Assembly (NCBI RefSeq): GCF_022662175.1
Contig: NZ_JAKMCR010000001.1
Coordinates: 1,426,001 to 1,490,000, forward strand
From: Aestuariivivens marinum
GTDB lineage: Bacteria; Bacteroidota; Bacteroidia; Flavobacteriales; Flavobacteriaceae
Length of the DNA: 64,000 nt
Reading direction: 5' to 3'
The position numbers and the translations under genes were made by a program. The notes under the pieces were generated by a model. That model worked only from the letters and a program-made list of their open reading frames with translations, was not told where the DNA came from and did no database searches. How positions within the stretch are numbered: the stretch's first letter is position 1; every line of letters begins with the position of its first letter. Shown here piece by piece: positions 36,693 through 45,580 of this stretch.

Positions 36693-38176
36693 TAGGTAAA
36701 ACTAGAAAAAGAATCATTTATTTTTTTGAAAAGGAAAAACTAAACCCTACAATTTCTGCTGTATCAGCTGGACTTTATCCAATATTATATTATTACAATT
36801 CTAATTTTACGTTGGTAAATTCATGGGAGCAATTATTTATGTTTTTATTGACATTTATTTTAATACCAGTGGGAGTATTTAACCTTTTAGCTGGATTTAG
36901 TAAAAGGTATTTGTCTGTAAAACAATATGAATATATTGTTCCAATTTTAAATATCTGCCTTTTTATATTTTTAATCACTTTTAGTATATATGGCCTTAAA
37001 CGAAAAATTTTGCTAATCGCAATTATATTGGCTTTGTTTATTGCGATATTTATAAAGAAACATTTTGAAAAAATAGTAATGCTACAACTAATAATGGCAC
37101 TTATTGTTTTACCAATGTTGCTTCCAGATATAAATAAACAGTTCAATTGCAATAATGAATGGGCAATACAACCGGACTCAATTATTAACGTTGAATTTAA
37201 AAGAAAACCTAATATTTATATTATTCAGCCTGATGGTTACCCAAATTTTTCAGAGTTAGAAAGAGGTTATTATCAATATAACAATAGTGAATTTGAAGTC
37301 TTTTTAAAAGATAAAAAGTTTAAACTATATAACAATTTTAGAAGCAACTATTTTTCGACCTTATCTTCAAATAGCTCCATGTTTTGTATGAAGCATCATT
37401 ATTATAATAATACTAATAGTAGTTATAAAGAATTATATAATGCTAGAGATATTATTGTTGGCGAAAACCCTGTAGTAAAGGTTTTTAAGCAAAATGGCTA
37501 TAAAACCAATTTGTTGTTAGAAAAATCTTATTTATTACTTAACAGACCAGAAATGGGTTACGATTACTGCAATATAGAGTTAGGTGAAGTGTCCTTTTTA
37601 GGAAAGGGTTTTGAAATGAATAAAGATATTTTACGGGATTTTAAAGAAGCTATAATTAATAATAGTCGGCCAAATTTCTTTTTTATAGAAAAACTTCAGC
37701 CAGGTCATATAAGTACATATAAAAGCTATTCGAGTGGGAGAGATATAGAAAGAGTAAATTATCTTAATCAATTAGAAAAAAGTAATAGATGGTTAAAGGA
37801 AATAATTGAAGAAATAGAAGACCAAGATGAAAATGGAATTATAGTTATAATAGCAGACCATGGAGGATTTGTTGGTTTTGATTATACTATGGAGTGTAAA
37901 ATAAAACAAACGGACCGAGATTTAATTTATTCTATTTTCTCAACAGCTTTAGCAATAAAGTGGGGTAAAGAAACGCTTCAAAAGTATGACGATCAATTAA
38001 AAACAAATGTTAATTTATTTAGGGTCTTGTTTGCTTATCTAAGCGAGGATGACAAACTATTACATAATTTACAGTCCGATAAGAGTTTTACGGTTATAGA
38101 AAAAGGAGCGCCATCAGGTATTTATGAATATATAAATGAAAAGGGTGAAGTTGTATTTAACAAAGTTTCAAATTAA
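36689..38176 (+). CDS. membrane sulfatase-fold (alkaline phosphatase superfamily) enzyme
   Basis: A 495-residue protein with four or five N-terminal membrane helices (residues 20-150) and an outer domain of the sulfatase/phosphoglycerol-transferase type. NIYIIQPDGYPN (Asp182) and IVIIADHGGFVGFD are the two metal-binding corners. The expected nucleophile zone NYFSTLSSNSSMF (221-232) has Ser and Thr but no CxPxR, so a sulfatase with formylglycine is excluded. EptA/LtaS-like transfer of a phospho-substituent is possible. Four-base overlap with the methyltransferase gene. Confidence 0.7.
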   Translation: MIGKTRKRIIYFFEKEKLNPTISAVSAGLYPILYYYNSNFTLVNSWEQLFMFLLTFILIPVGVFNLLAGFSKRYLSVKQYEYIVPILNICLFIFLITFSIYGLKRKILLIAIILALFIAIFIKKHFEKIVMLQLIMALIVLPMLLPDINKQFNCNNEWAIQPDSIINVEFKRKPNIYIIQPDGYPNFSELERGYYQYNNSEFEVFLKDKKFKLYNNFRSNYFSTLSSNSSMFCMKHHYYNNTNSSYKELYNARDIIVGENPVVKVFKQNGYKTNLLLEKSYLLLNRPEMGYDYCNIELGEVSFLGKGFEMNKDILRDFKEAIINNSRPNFFFIEKLQPGHISTYKSYSSGRDIERVNYLNQLEKSNRWLKEIIEEIEDQDENGIIVIIADHGGFVGFDYTMECKIKQTDRDLIYSIFSTALAIKWGKETLQKYDDQLKTNVNLFRVLFAYLSEDDKLLHNLQSDKSFTVIEKGAPSGIYEYINEKGEVVFNKVSN

Positions 38177-38200
38177 CTTTATTCATCTATTAAAACCGTA

Positions 38201-39145
38201 GTGATTTTATCAATAAAAAGATATAAACCAGAATATAAGGCACAATGGGACCGTTTTGTTTCAAGTGCTAAGAATGCTACATTTCTTTTTTATAGGGATT
38301 TTATGGAATACCATGCGGATAGGTTTGAAGATTATTCGCTTTTGGTATACAAAAATGAGAAACTAGTAGCTCTAATGCCTGCCAATAAAGTAAGTAATTC
38401 AATTTATTCACATCAAGGTTTAACTTACGGCGGGTTAATATTGGAGAAAAAAACATCATTTCTAAAAATATCGGCCATTTTTGATTCAGTAATTAATTTT
38501 TTAAAACTTAAAGGATTTTCAAAGGTTTTTATAAAACAGATACCAGGATTTTACTGCTCGGAGCCGAGTTATGAATTGGGGTATTATTTGTCGAAAAAAC
38601 ACACTACATTTCATAGTGAAATGGTTTTTGCAATAGATTATAAGCTTCCTTTTAATATACATAAAACAAAATTGAAGCATTTTCGAAAAGCCAAAGTTTT
38701 TGGGTTTGAAATAAAAGAAAATGATGAACTTTCCATTTTCTGGGATAGAATACTCAAAAAAAGACTCCTTGAAAAACATAATACAAAGCCAGTACATACA
38801 TTGTTTGAAATAAATAACTTACAAAATGCTTTTCCCAATAATATTAAACAGTTTAATATCTATTTAGAAGGTGAAATATTGGCAGGTATAACTATTTTTG
38901 AAATGGGAGGTGTTGTCAAATCTCAATACGGCGCAACATCTTTAAAGGGTGAGAAATTTAGAGCATTGGATTATTTGTTTCTACATTTAATTTATAAGTA
39001 TAAAAAAGAAAATAAAGAATACTTTTCTATGGGGACTGTTGTTGAAAACAACGACATGGGTTTTAATGCGGGATTAGTTAAGCAAAAAGAAGAATTAGGA
39101 GCAAGAGTATATTTACAGCATTTTTTTAGTTTGGATTTAGAATGA
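38201..39145 (+). CDS. GNAT/FemAB-like acyltransferase
   Basis: A 314-residue protein with two GNAT-like halves, as in FemAB/BioF2-like acetyltransferases (FLFYRDFMEYHADRFEDYSLLVYKNEKLVALMPAN, then FNIYLEGEILAGITIFEMGGVVKSQYGATS and FRALDYLFLHLIYKY). The start is GTG. Its last 4 bases overlap fdtB. With the FdtA and FdtB homologues it could supply the N-acyl group on a 3-amino-3,6-dideoxyhexose, taking the place of FdtC; that is inference from position. Confidence 0.75.
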   Translation: MILSIKRYKPEYKAQWDRFVSSAKNATFLFYRDFMEYHADRFEDYSLLVYKNEKLVALMPANKVSNSIYSHQGLTYGGLILEKKTSFLKISAIFDSVINFLKLKGFSKVFIKQIPGFYCSEPSYELGYYLSKKHTTFHSEMVFAIDYKLPFNIHKTKLKHFRKAKVFGFEIKENDELSIFWDRILKKRLLEKHNTKPVHTLFEINNLQNAFPNNIKQFNIYLEGEILAGITIFEMGGVVKSQYGATSLKGEKFRALDYLFLHLIYKYKKENKEYFSMGTVVENNDMGFNAGLVKQKEELGARVYLQHFFSLDLE

Positions 39146-40242
39146 TTAAGTTTTTAGATTTACATAAAGTGAACATGAGGTTTCAAAAGGAGTTTATGGA
39201 CTCCTTTCAATCATTTTTAGATTCTGGAAACTATATTTTAGGAGATCAAGTAAACAAATTTGAACAAGATTATGCTATCTACTGTGGGGTAAAATATTGC
39301 ATTGGGGTAAGCAATGGGCTTGACGCTATAAAATTAATTTTAGAGGCCTATAAAGTGCTTGGTAAACTAAAAGAAGGGGATGAAATAATTGTTCCTGCTA
39401 ATACGTACATTGCTACAATTCTAGCGGTAAGTAATACTGGGTTAGTACCAATTCTGGTCGAGCCTAATTTAGAGACTTTTAATGTTAATCCTATCGAAAT
39501 TTTAAAAGTGATAACTCAAAAGACAAAGGCTGTTTTAGGAGTTCATTTATATGGAAGACTATATGATGTTGTGGCATTAGAAGAAATTTCAAAAGATTTT
39601 AACTTATTGTTAATTGAAGATGCGGCTCAAGCTCATGGAGCAATACATAAAGATGGTAGAAAGGCAGGTAATTTATCAAATGCTGCTGCGTTTAGTTTTT
39701 ATCCTACCAAAAATTTAGGAGCTTTAGGTGATGCGGGAGCTATAACAACAAATGATGATGATTTGGCAAACGTTTTACTTCGATTGAGAAATTATGGAAG
39801 GATATCAACTTATGAAAATGATATTAAAGGATATAATTGCAGATTGGATGAAATACAGGCATCTTTCCTAAAAATTAAGCTAAAGCATTTGGATTTAGAT
39901 AATGAAAGGAGGAGGGAAATTGCCAAAATGTATTGTACATCCATAAATAACGAAGCAATAATTTTTCCAACTTATAATGCTTCAAAAAACCATGTTTTTC
40001 ATCAATTTGTAGTTAGGCATAAAGAACGAGATAAGCTAAAAACTTATTTGATTGCTAATAGCGTTGAAACATTAATTCATTACCCAATTCCTCCTCATAA
40101 ACAGCAAGCGTATAGGGAGTTGGGTCATTTATTGTTACCCATAACAGAGAAAATCTATAATGAAGTTTTAAGTTTGCCAATTAGCCCTATGCTTACAGAT
40201 GAAGAGTTGTATGAGATTGTTTATGCTATTAATAATTTTTAA
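39142..40242 (+). CDS. fdtB: DegT/DnrJ-type sugar aminotransferase, FdtB/QdtB-like
   Basis: A 366-residue PLP aminotransferase that puts an amino group on a dTDP-keto-sugar. PLP-binding landmarks are VSNGLDAI (56-63), EDAAQAHGA (Asp160) and the Schiff-base lysine in SFYPTKNLGALGDAGA (Lys190). The substrate-loop sequence RNYGRISTYENDIKGYNCRLDEIQA is standard. Presence of an FdtA-like ketoisomerase 3 kb downstream makes dTDP-3-amino-3,6-dideoxy-galactose or -glucose the likely product. The symbol is by analogy; 3-amino position is inference. Confidence 0.85.
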   Translation: MIKFLDLHKVNMRFQKEFMDSFQSFLDSGNYILGDQVNKFEQDYAIYCGVKYCIGVSNGLDAIKLILEAYKVLGKLKEGDEIIVPANTYIATILAVSNTGLVPILVEPNLETFNVNPIEILKVITQKTKAVLGVHLYGRLYDVVALEEISKDFNLLLIEDAAQAHGAIHKDGRKAGNLSNAAAFSFYPTKNLGALGDAGAITTNDDDLANVLLRLRNYGRISTYENDIKGYNCRLDEIQASFLKIKLKHLDLDNERRREIAKMYCTSINNEAIIFPTYNASKNHVFHQFVVRHKERDKLKTYLIANSVETLIHYPIPPHKQQAYRELGHLLLPITEKIYNEVLSLPISPMLTDEELYEIVYAINNF

Positions 40243-40262
40243 TTATAGATTATTACATTTTG

Positions 40263-41555
40263 ATGCGTATCAAGAATATTATAGTCAATAATCTTCTGTT
40301 TAAAATTACCTCTGTAAATGCAGTTGTAATATCTACACGTTTGGTAATATCGATAATTGTCCAAAGGTTTTTGGCGGTTACTGTAGGAGAGGTTGGGATA
40401 GCTAAAATAGGCCAGATTAGAAATCTTATCCAAATTATTACTAGTACATCTTCCTTAGGAATATTCAATGGAATTGTAAAATACGTTGCTGAGTTCAAAA
40501 ATGATAATGAAGAGATAAGCAAATTATTTTCTACTGCATTTACTTTTGTTTTTATAGGTTCATTGCTTACCAGTTTGTGTTTGTTTTTTTTAGCCCCATG
40601 GTTAAATACCATACTATTTAAAGACCTAGATGTTGTTTGGTTAATTAGGGTTTTGGCTTTATTGCCTATTTTAATTGGTATTAATCGTGTCTTTCATGGA
40701 GTTATCAATGGTCTTTCAGAATATAAGAAATATGCAAAAATAGACTTATTTAGCTATTTGTTATCTGTTGTTGTTCTTTTAGTTAGCTTATATTCTTTTG
40801 ACTTAGAAGGTGTTTTGTTTTCAATTGTTATAACACCTATTATTCAATCTTTGGTTATAGTTTATATATTTGGTTCTGTCCTAAAGCGATTCATACAGAT
40901 TAAAACATTAAGTTTAAAATTGCCATTTGCCAAAGAGTTGTTGGCATTTACACTTATGTCTTTTGTCTCTACTGTTTTGTTAAATTATGTTGAGTTAGAT
41001 ATTAGGACTATGATAACCAATAGAATTGATATTAATGAAGCAGGGTATTGGACAGCCATGAACTTTATATCTAAGAATTACATGGCTTTTTCCTCAGCCA
41101 TTTTTACACTATATGTTATTCCCAAATTTTCGAGGATTTATGATAGAAATGGGTTTTTAAAAGAAGTAATAAATATTTATAAAACGTTACTACCATTATT
41201 CGGTCTTGGAATGTTGTTGATATACATTTTTAGAGATTTTATTATCAATATCATATATCCTAATTTCGTAGGATTGGAGCCGCTGTTTAAATGGCAGTTA
41301 ATGGGAGATTTTATTAGACTTGCCTCTCTAGTGATTGCTCATCAATTTTTAGCCAAGAAATTGGTTAAAAGCTTTATTTTTACGGAGTTGATTTCATTGG
41401 GCTTATTTTTTGTCTTTTCCAAGTATCTAGTAGATCTGTATGGAGCTACAGGGGTTGTGATGGCCCATTTTTATAGGTTCATTGTTTACCTCGTAGTTGT
41501 GATAATGGTAGTTTATGGTTATTTTTATAAACTAAACAAAAATAACAAGCCATAA
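40263..41555 (+). CDS. Wzx-type polysaccharide flippase (second copy)
   Basis: A 430-residue MOP-superfamily exporter, paralogous to the first flippase (shared KITS N-terminus, IRNLIQIITSTSSLGIFNGIVKYVAEF against LRNFTSSVQSVSTVGVYNGAVKYIADF, and FKWQLMGDFIRLASLVIAHQFLAKKLV against FLWQLLGDFVKVLSTVIAYQFLAKKMF). The frame begins with TTG at 40260 directly before ATG 40263; I took the ATG. About 12 membrane segments. Confidence 0.88.
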   Translation: MRIKNIIVNNLLFKITSVNAVVISTRLVISIIVQRFLAVTVGEVGIAKIGQIRNLIQIITSTSSLGIFNGIVKYVAEFKNDNEEISKLFSTAFTFVFIGSLLTSLCLFFLAPWLNTILFKDLDVVWLIRVLALLPILIGINRVFHGVINGLSEYKKYAKIDLFSYLLSVVVLLVSLYSFDLEGVLFSIVITPIIQSLVIVYIFGSVLKRFIQIKTLSLKLPFAKELLAFTLMSFVSTVLLNYVELDIRTMITNRIDINEAGYWTAMNFISKNYMAFSSAIFTLYVIPKFSRIYDRNGFLKEVINIYKTLLPLFGLGMLLIYIFRDFIINIIYPNFVGLEPLFKWQLMGDFIRLASLVIAHQFLAKKLVKSFIFTELISLGLFFVFSKYLVDLYGATGVVMAHFYRFIVYLVVVIMVVYGYFYKLNKNNKP

Positions 41556-41573
41556 ACTCTAAAGCCATTAGTT

Positions 41574-42710
41574 TTATTTCCACTTAGAGATATAGGTTTT
41601 TGCTATATTTATGTAATGGTGTTCTTTTTCAATAAATGCTCTGGCGTTTTTTGATATCTTTCTTATCTCTTTTGGATTTAATATTAACCACTCTAGCTTA
41701 TCAGCTATTTTCTGCTCATTGGGAAGAGCGTTTATAGCTACAGTATCTTCTTCAAGATTAAAATATTCCAACCATTCTTTCTCTGCACCTGTAAAAACCA
41801 CTTTTCCTTTAGCCATGGCTTCTAAGGCGTTATAGCCTTGGTCGTAAGCATAAACCTGATCTAGTAATATATGGCAGCGATTATAAAGTTTTATATACTC
41901 ATTATAAGGAATGTTTTCTATCCTAATAATTTCAACTTTGTCGGCATGGGTTTTTTGGATAAGTTCTAATGCTTTGTCAAAAAAGATATTTCCTTTCTTA
42001 ATATAATTCAATCTGTTGATACCATGAAAAATAACAATTTTAGAAGAATAGTCATTTGTAATATAAGATATTGAATCAGTATTTATAGGATTGGGTATGA
42101 GTCCCAAATATTTAGAATAATTAAGTAAGGGAATGTGATAATCTAAATCTGATGCTATAAGACCTTCTATTTGTTGGTATAGAAATCTATGAAGTTTATA
42201 ATATCGTTTTTTGATGTATTTTAACACATACACAAAGTGTTTCTTTAAATTAGGGTCTTCATGTAATGGTGTTAAAATGGAATATCTAAATTTCTTATCA
42301 AAGGCATATTTAACACTAATATAATCAGTGCCACAGGATAAAAGGAATATTTTTTTGTTTTGGAGGATAAGCTTTTTTAATAACCAAATCTCTAATTTTG
42401 GGTGAGTTCTAATACTGTTTTCATTAATTAATTGTACTATATCAAAGCCTTTAAGTTTTGGCAATATTTTATAAAATCTAAAAGCACATTCATACTGGGC
42501 TAAACTTATTTTAAATAGTTTATAGAAAATTTTTTCAAAAAAGAAGTAAAAAGGTTTTTCAATTAATACAGGTCGTATATTAATGTCAACAGGGAAATTT
42601 TTAAATCCATCACCTGAGCCTACCAACAAAACATCATGTCCATTTTTAATGAGGCCCTCTTTAAGTGAATTATGCAGCCTGCTGTATTCTCCAATTAATA
42701 AAATTTTCAT
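41574..42710 (-). CDS. glycosyltransferase family 4-like protein
   Basis: A 378-residue GT-B-fold glycosyltransferase. The N-terminal Rossmann domain starts MKILLIGEYSRLHNSLKEGLIKNGHDVLLVG. The C-terminal nucleotide-sugar site has YDQGYNALEAMAKGKVVFTGAEKEW, with the spaced Glu residues of GT4. Encoded opposite to its neighbours, convergent with flippase 2 (18-base gap) and divergent from the next GT2. Sugar specificity cannot be read. Confidence 0.85.
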   Translation of the reverse strand: MKILLIGEYSRLHNSLKEGLIKNGHDVLLVGSGDGFKNFPVDINIRPVLIEKPFYFFFEKIFYKLFKISLAQYECAFRFYKILPKLKGFDIVQLINENSIRTHPKLEIWLLKKLILQNKKIFLLSCGTDYISVKYAFDKKFRYSILTPLHEDPNLKKHFVYVLKYIKKRYYKLHRFLYQQIEGLIASDLDYHIPLLNYSKYLGLIPNPINTDSISYITNDYSSKIVIFHGINRLNYIKKGNIFFDKALELIQKTHADKVEIIRIENIPYNEYIKLYNRCHILLDQVYAYDQGYNALEAMAKGKVVFTGAEKEWLEYFNLEEDTVAINALPNEQKIADKLEWLILNPKEIRKISKNARAFIEKEHHYINIAKTYISKWK

Positions 42711-42720
42711 AGAGATTATC

Positions 42721-42739
42721 TATCTTTGTTGTAAAGATA
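42721..42739. promoter_or_regulatory. symmetrical divergent promoter element
   Basis: TATCTTT, five bases, AAAGATA form an inverted repeat in the 36-bp gap between two divergent glycosyltransferase genes. On the plus strand TATCTTTG (42721-42728) matches the -7 element for the gene at 42747; the mirror on the minus strand (TATCTTTA) may serve the GT4 gene. Confidence 0.4.
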
Positions 42740-42746
42740 AATTTTA

Positions 42747-43586
42747 ATGATAAAGGCAGAAAGAAAAGAGAACGATTTTGAAATCTTAATTTCTACCATG
42801 CAAAGAACCAACTTTTCTTTTCTTTCAAAGATGTTTCCCAGTTCCGATTTTTCTTCTTATAATATTTTGATAATCAATCAAACTGAAAAAGGAAAGGAAT
42901 TAATATCAACTTACAAAAATGTAAAGGTTGTTAATGCTTATGAAAAAGGTCTGTCATTAAGTAGAAATTTAGCAATCAAACATGCTACCGGAAGGATTTG
43001 TTTATTTGCGGATGATGATATTAAGTACAAAAATGATTTTAAAGAAATAATAATGGCATCGTTTGATAAAAAAAAGGATGCTGATATTATAACTTTTCAA
43101 ATGGAGGATGATAAAGGACAACTTTTCAAAGCTTATCCTAATATAGAGTGGCATAATCAAAAAACATTACTTACCGTAAATTCAGTTGTTATAGCTTTTA
43201 GGAGATCTCGAGTTCTAAGGTCAGGTATAAGATTTAATATTAATTTTGGTTTAGGAGCAATATTTCCAACTGCTGATGAATACATTTTTTTGAGAGATGC
43301 TTTAAAAGAAAATATTAAAATTTATTTTGAAAGAGCTGTTATTTTAACTCACAACTATTTTAGTTCAGGAAGAGTGATGGGAAGTGATCCTATGGTGTTT
43401 GCACGTAGTGCTTTAATTTATAAGTATTCTGGTAGTTTGACTTATTTAAAGCTAATCAAGTATCTATATCATGCATTTATGGCCCATGAAATAAAATTAA
43501 ATGAATTTGGATCTAAATATATGGTTGGGATAAAAGGAATTTATCATTACAAAGAATTAATAAAAAAAGGAATTGAGAAAAGATAA
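42747..43586 (+). CDS. glycosyltransferase family 2
   Basis: A 279-residue GT-A glycosyltransferase. It lacks the usual VIPxYN opening and starts with FEILISTMQRTNFSF, but has GLSLSRNLAIKHATGRICLFADDDIKY with the DxD-like ADDD metal site near residue 88. The C-terminal portion (YFERAVILTHNYFSSGR) continues to a soluble helix. Fifteen bases before fdtA. Acceptor unknown. Confidence 0.82.
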   Translation: MIKAERKENDFEILISTMQRTNFSFLSKMFPSSDFSSYNILIINQTEKGKELISTYKNVKVVNAYEKGLSLSRNLAIKHATGRICLFADDDIKYKNDFKEIIMASFDKKKDADIITFQMEDDKGQLFKAYPNIEWHNQKTLLTVNSVVIAFRRSRVLRSGIRFNINFGLGAIFPTADEYIFLRDALKENIKIYFERAVILTHNYFSSGRVMGSDPMVFARSALIYKYSGSLTYLKLIKYLYHAFMAHEIKLNEFGSKYMVGIKGIYHYKELIKKGIEKR

Positions 43587-43600
43587 TTTAATTAGATTTT

Positions 43601-44017
43601 ATGGGATTAAAAACAAGAAACACTCAAATTTTAGATATTCCAAAAATTATAGATAAAGAAGGTAGAGGGAATTTGTCTGTCATTGAAGAAAAGTGTATTC
43701 CTTTTAATATTGGGCGTGTTTATTATTTATATGATGTTCCTAGTGGAGCAACAAGGGGAGGGCATGCACACAAAGAACAATCAGAAGTCCTTATTGCATT
43801 GAGTGGAAGTTTTGATGTTGTTTTAGAAGACGGAAAAAATAAGGATCGAGTGATGCTTAATCAGCCCAGTAAGGGTTTGTTGATACCAACAATGATATGG
43901 AGGGAATTAGAAAATTTTTCTTCAGGAGCAATATGTTTGGTTATTGCCTCGGATATTTTTAAAGAAGAAGATTATATTCGTGATTATCGTCAATTTATGT
44001 TATCTGTAAGACGATAA
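43601..44017 (+). CDS. fdtA: dTDP-4-keto-6-deoxyhexose 3,4-ketoisomerase, FdtA/QdtA-like
   Basis: A 138-residue single-domain cupin that moves the keto group from C4 to C3 of dTDP-4-keto-6-deoxyglucose. Family landmarks: KIIDKEGRGNLSVIEE, GRVYYLYDVPSGATRGGHAHKEQSEVLIALSGSFDVVLEDG (metal/active His cluster) and ASDIFKEEDYIRDYRQF. Full length. Its last 18 bases overlap the convergent GT2 gene. Whether it makes the galacto or gluco 3-keto product cannot be told from sequence. Confidence 0.9.
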   Translation: MGLKTRNTQILDIPKIIDKEGRGNLSVIEEKCIPFNIGRVYYLYDVPSGATRGGHAHKEQSEVLIALSGSFDVVLEDGKNKDRVMLNQPSKGLLIPTMIWRELENFSSGAICLVIASDIFKEEDYIRDYRQFMLSVRR

Positions 44018-44935
44018 GTAGATCTCGTTTCGAATTAAGTAGTCTTGAATTTTTTTAGATAACCATAATATTTTTTTAGGTAATCGTATTAATATTTGTT
44101 GCTTGAAATTAAGGTTACTATAATTAATTTCTTTTTTTAACTTTTTAAAGAGAACTTTTTCATCATTCAATATGCACCTTATGGCTAAGGCATACCTATT
44201 TATATCTAGATATATTTTGAGCGATGGTAGAGTTTTTTCCTCTTCAATAAATTTATTGATTAAATCATATCTTTGGTTGTTATATTTACTATTCGAAAGA
44301 CTCAAGAGATCATAATTATTATAAAGGGTAGTCGTTTTTGGATTAAAAGCAACTTTGAATTTTAGAGCAAATCTAATCCATAAATCAATGTCTTGTCCGG
44401 TTAGTAAATTTATATCAAAACAACCAATTTCTTCAAAATCTTGTTTTTTAAAACCTACAGATGAGGTCCAAGCAACACAGTTAATAATGCTGGACTTGAA
44501 AAAATCATCTATAATTAAACATTTGTTATCAAATTTAAAATTGAACTTTGTAGGGGTAACAAAATCTTTATCTCGATTTACCTTATAATTATTACAGAAC
44601 AACCCCGCTTCCGGAAAAGTTTTAATTAGCTTTTTAAGCTCTTCTAAATGATTTTTATACCAGATGTCATCGGCATCAAGTAATGCGATAAAATCAGATT
44701 GACTTTGCTCTATCCCATAGTTCCTGGCAACAGAAACGCCTTGGTTTTCCTGATTAAAAATTTTAATTCGTTGATCTTTAAAACTAGAAGCCATTTCCAA
44801 ACTCCCATCTGTACTGCCATCATTAACAATAATCACTTCAAAGTCCTCAAATGTCTGGTTGAGCACACTGTTTAAGGTGTCTGCTATATAAGCTTCTTTG
44901 TTATAAAGCGGTATGACTACTGAAAAAAAAGGCAT
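44000..44935 (-). CDS. glycosyltransferase family 2
   Basis: A 311-residue GT-A enzyme with a canonical start (FFSVVIPLYNKEAYIADTLNSVLNQTFEDFEVIIVNDGSTDGS) and the metal-binding FIALLDADDIWYKNH near residue 91. Later GQDIDLWIRFALKF is the usual acceptor-side ED-like motif. Convergent with fdtA and the last gene of the glycan cluster. Confidence 0.92.
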   Translation of the reverse strand: MPFFSVVIPLYNKEAYIADTLNSVLNQTFEDFEVIIVNDGSTDGSLEMASSFKDQRIKIFNQENQGVSVARNYGIEQSQSDFIALLDADDIWYKNHLEELKKLIKTFPEAGLFCNNYKVNRDKDFVTPTKFNFKFDNKCLIIDDFFKSSIINCVAWTSSVGFKKQDFEEIGCFDINLLTGQDIDLWIRFALKFKVAFNPKTTTLYNNYDLLSLSNSKYNNQRYDLINKFIEEEKTLPSLKIYLDINRYALAIRCILNDEKVLFKKLKKEINYSNLNFKQQILIRLPKKILWLSKKIQDYLIRNEIYLSSYR

Positions 44936-44954
44936 GGGTATACGACTTATCTAG

Positions 44955-44962
44955 CAAAAATA
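44955..44962 (-). promoter_or_regulatory. promoter -7 element of the GT2 gene
   Basis: On the minus strand TATTTTTG, 20 bases before the ATG at 44935. No clear TTG at -33. Confidence 0.4.
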
Positions 44963-45011
44963 ATGTTTTCAGCTTGTTGGAATAATTTTTGATTAACTTT
45001 ATAAAAAAAAG

Positions 45012-45536
45012 ATGAATATATTGCGATTTCTAGTGTTATTATTGTGTGTTGCGTCTTGTGCACCAATTTACGTTAATTACGATTTCGAAAAAGATACTAA
45101 TTTTTCCCAATACAAAACCTATAACTACTATAGCGATATGCAAACAGGTTTGAGTGAACTGGATACCAAGCGGTTATTGGATGCTCTTGATTTACATATG
45201 AAAGCACATGGATTCTCATTATCCGAAACACCAGATTTTTTCATCGATATTAAAAGCAACGAATTCCAGCAGGCACAAAGAAGCACCGTAGGTGTAGGCC
45301 TTGGCGGTGGTGGTCGAAATGTAGGCGGTGGTATCTCCATAGGTTTGCCTGTAGGACAGGCCAATATTAACCGACAGATTACATTCGATTTTGTTGATGA
45401 AAAGAACGGTAAAGGTCTTTTTTGGCAAGCAGTAAGTGAATCTAGCTTTAATCCAAATGCCACAGCAGAAAAAAGGGAAGTCCACCTCAATAACATTGTA
45501 AAAAAAGTGTTAAGCAAATACCCGCCAAAGTCTTAA
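45012..45536 (+). CDS. DUF4136 lipoprotein
   Basis: A 174-residue lipoprotein (LLCVASC16). The DUF4136 pattern is clear: VNYDFEKDTNFSQYKTYNYY, then LDTKRLLDALDLHMKAHGFSLSETPDFFIDI, a Gly-rich loop (VGVGLGGGGRNVGGGISIG) and ITFDFVDEKNGKGLFWQAVSE. Envelope-associated; function unknown. First gene outside the glycan cluster. Confidence 0.9.
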   Translation: MNILRFLVLLLCVASCAPIYVNYDFEKDTNFSQYKTYNYYSDMQTGLSELDTKRLLDALDLHMKAHGFSLSETPDFFIDIKSNEFQQAQRSTVGVGLGGGGRNVGGGISIGLPVGQANINRQITFDFVDEKNGKGLFWQAVSESSFNPNATAEKREVHLNNIVKKVLSKYPPKS

Positions 45537-45580
45537 AACTTCAACTTCATTTTTCGTAGCTTTACCAAAAGCATAATCCA

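Noticed and set aside
44355-44588. 77-codon plus-strand frame inside the GT2 gene
   Set aside because: Antisense to a conserved glycosyltransferase; no independent support.
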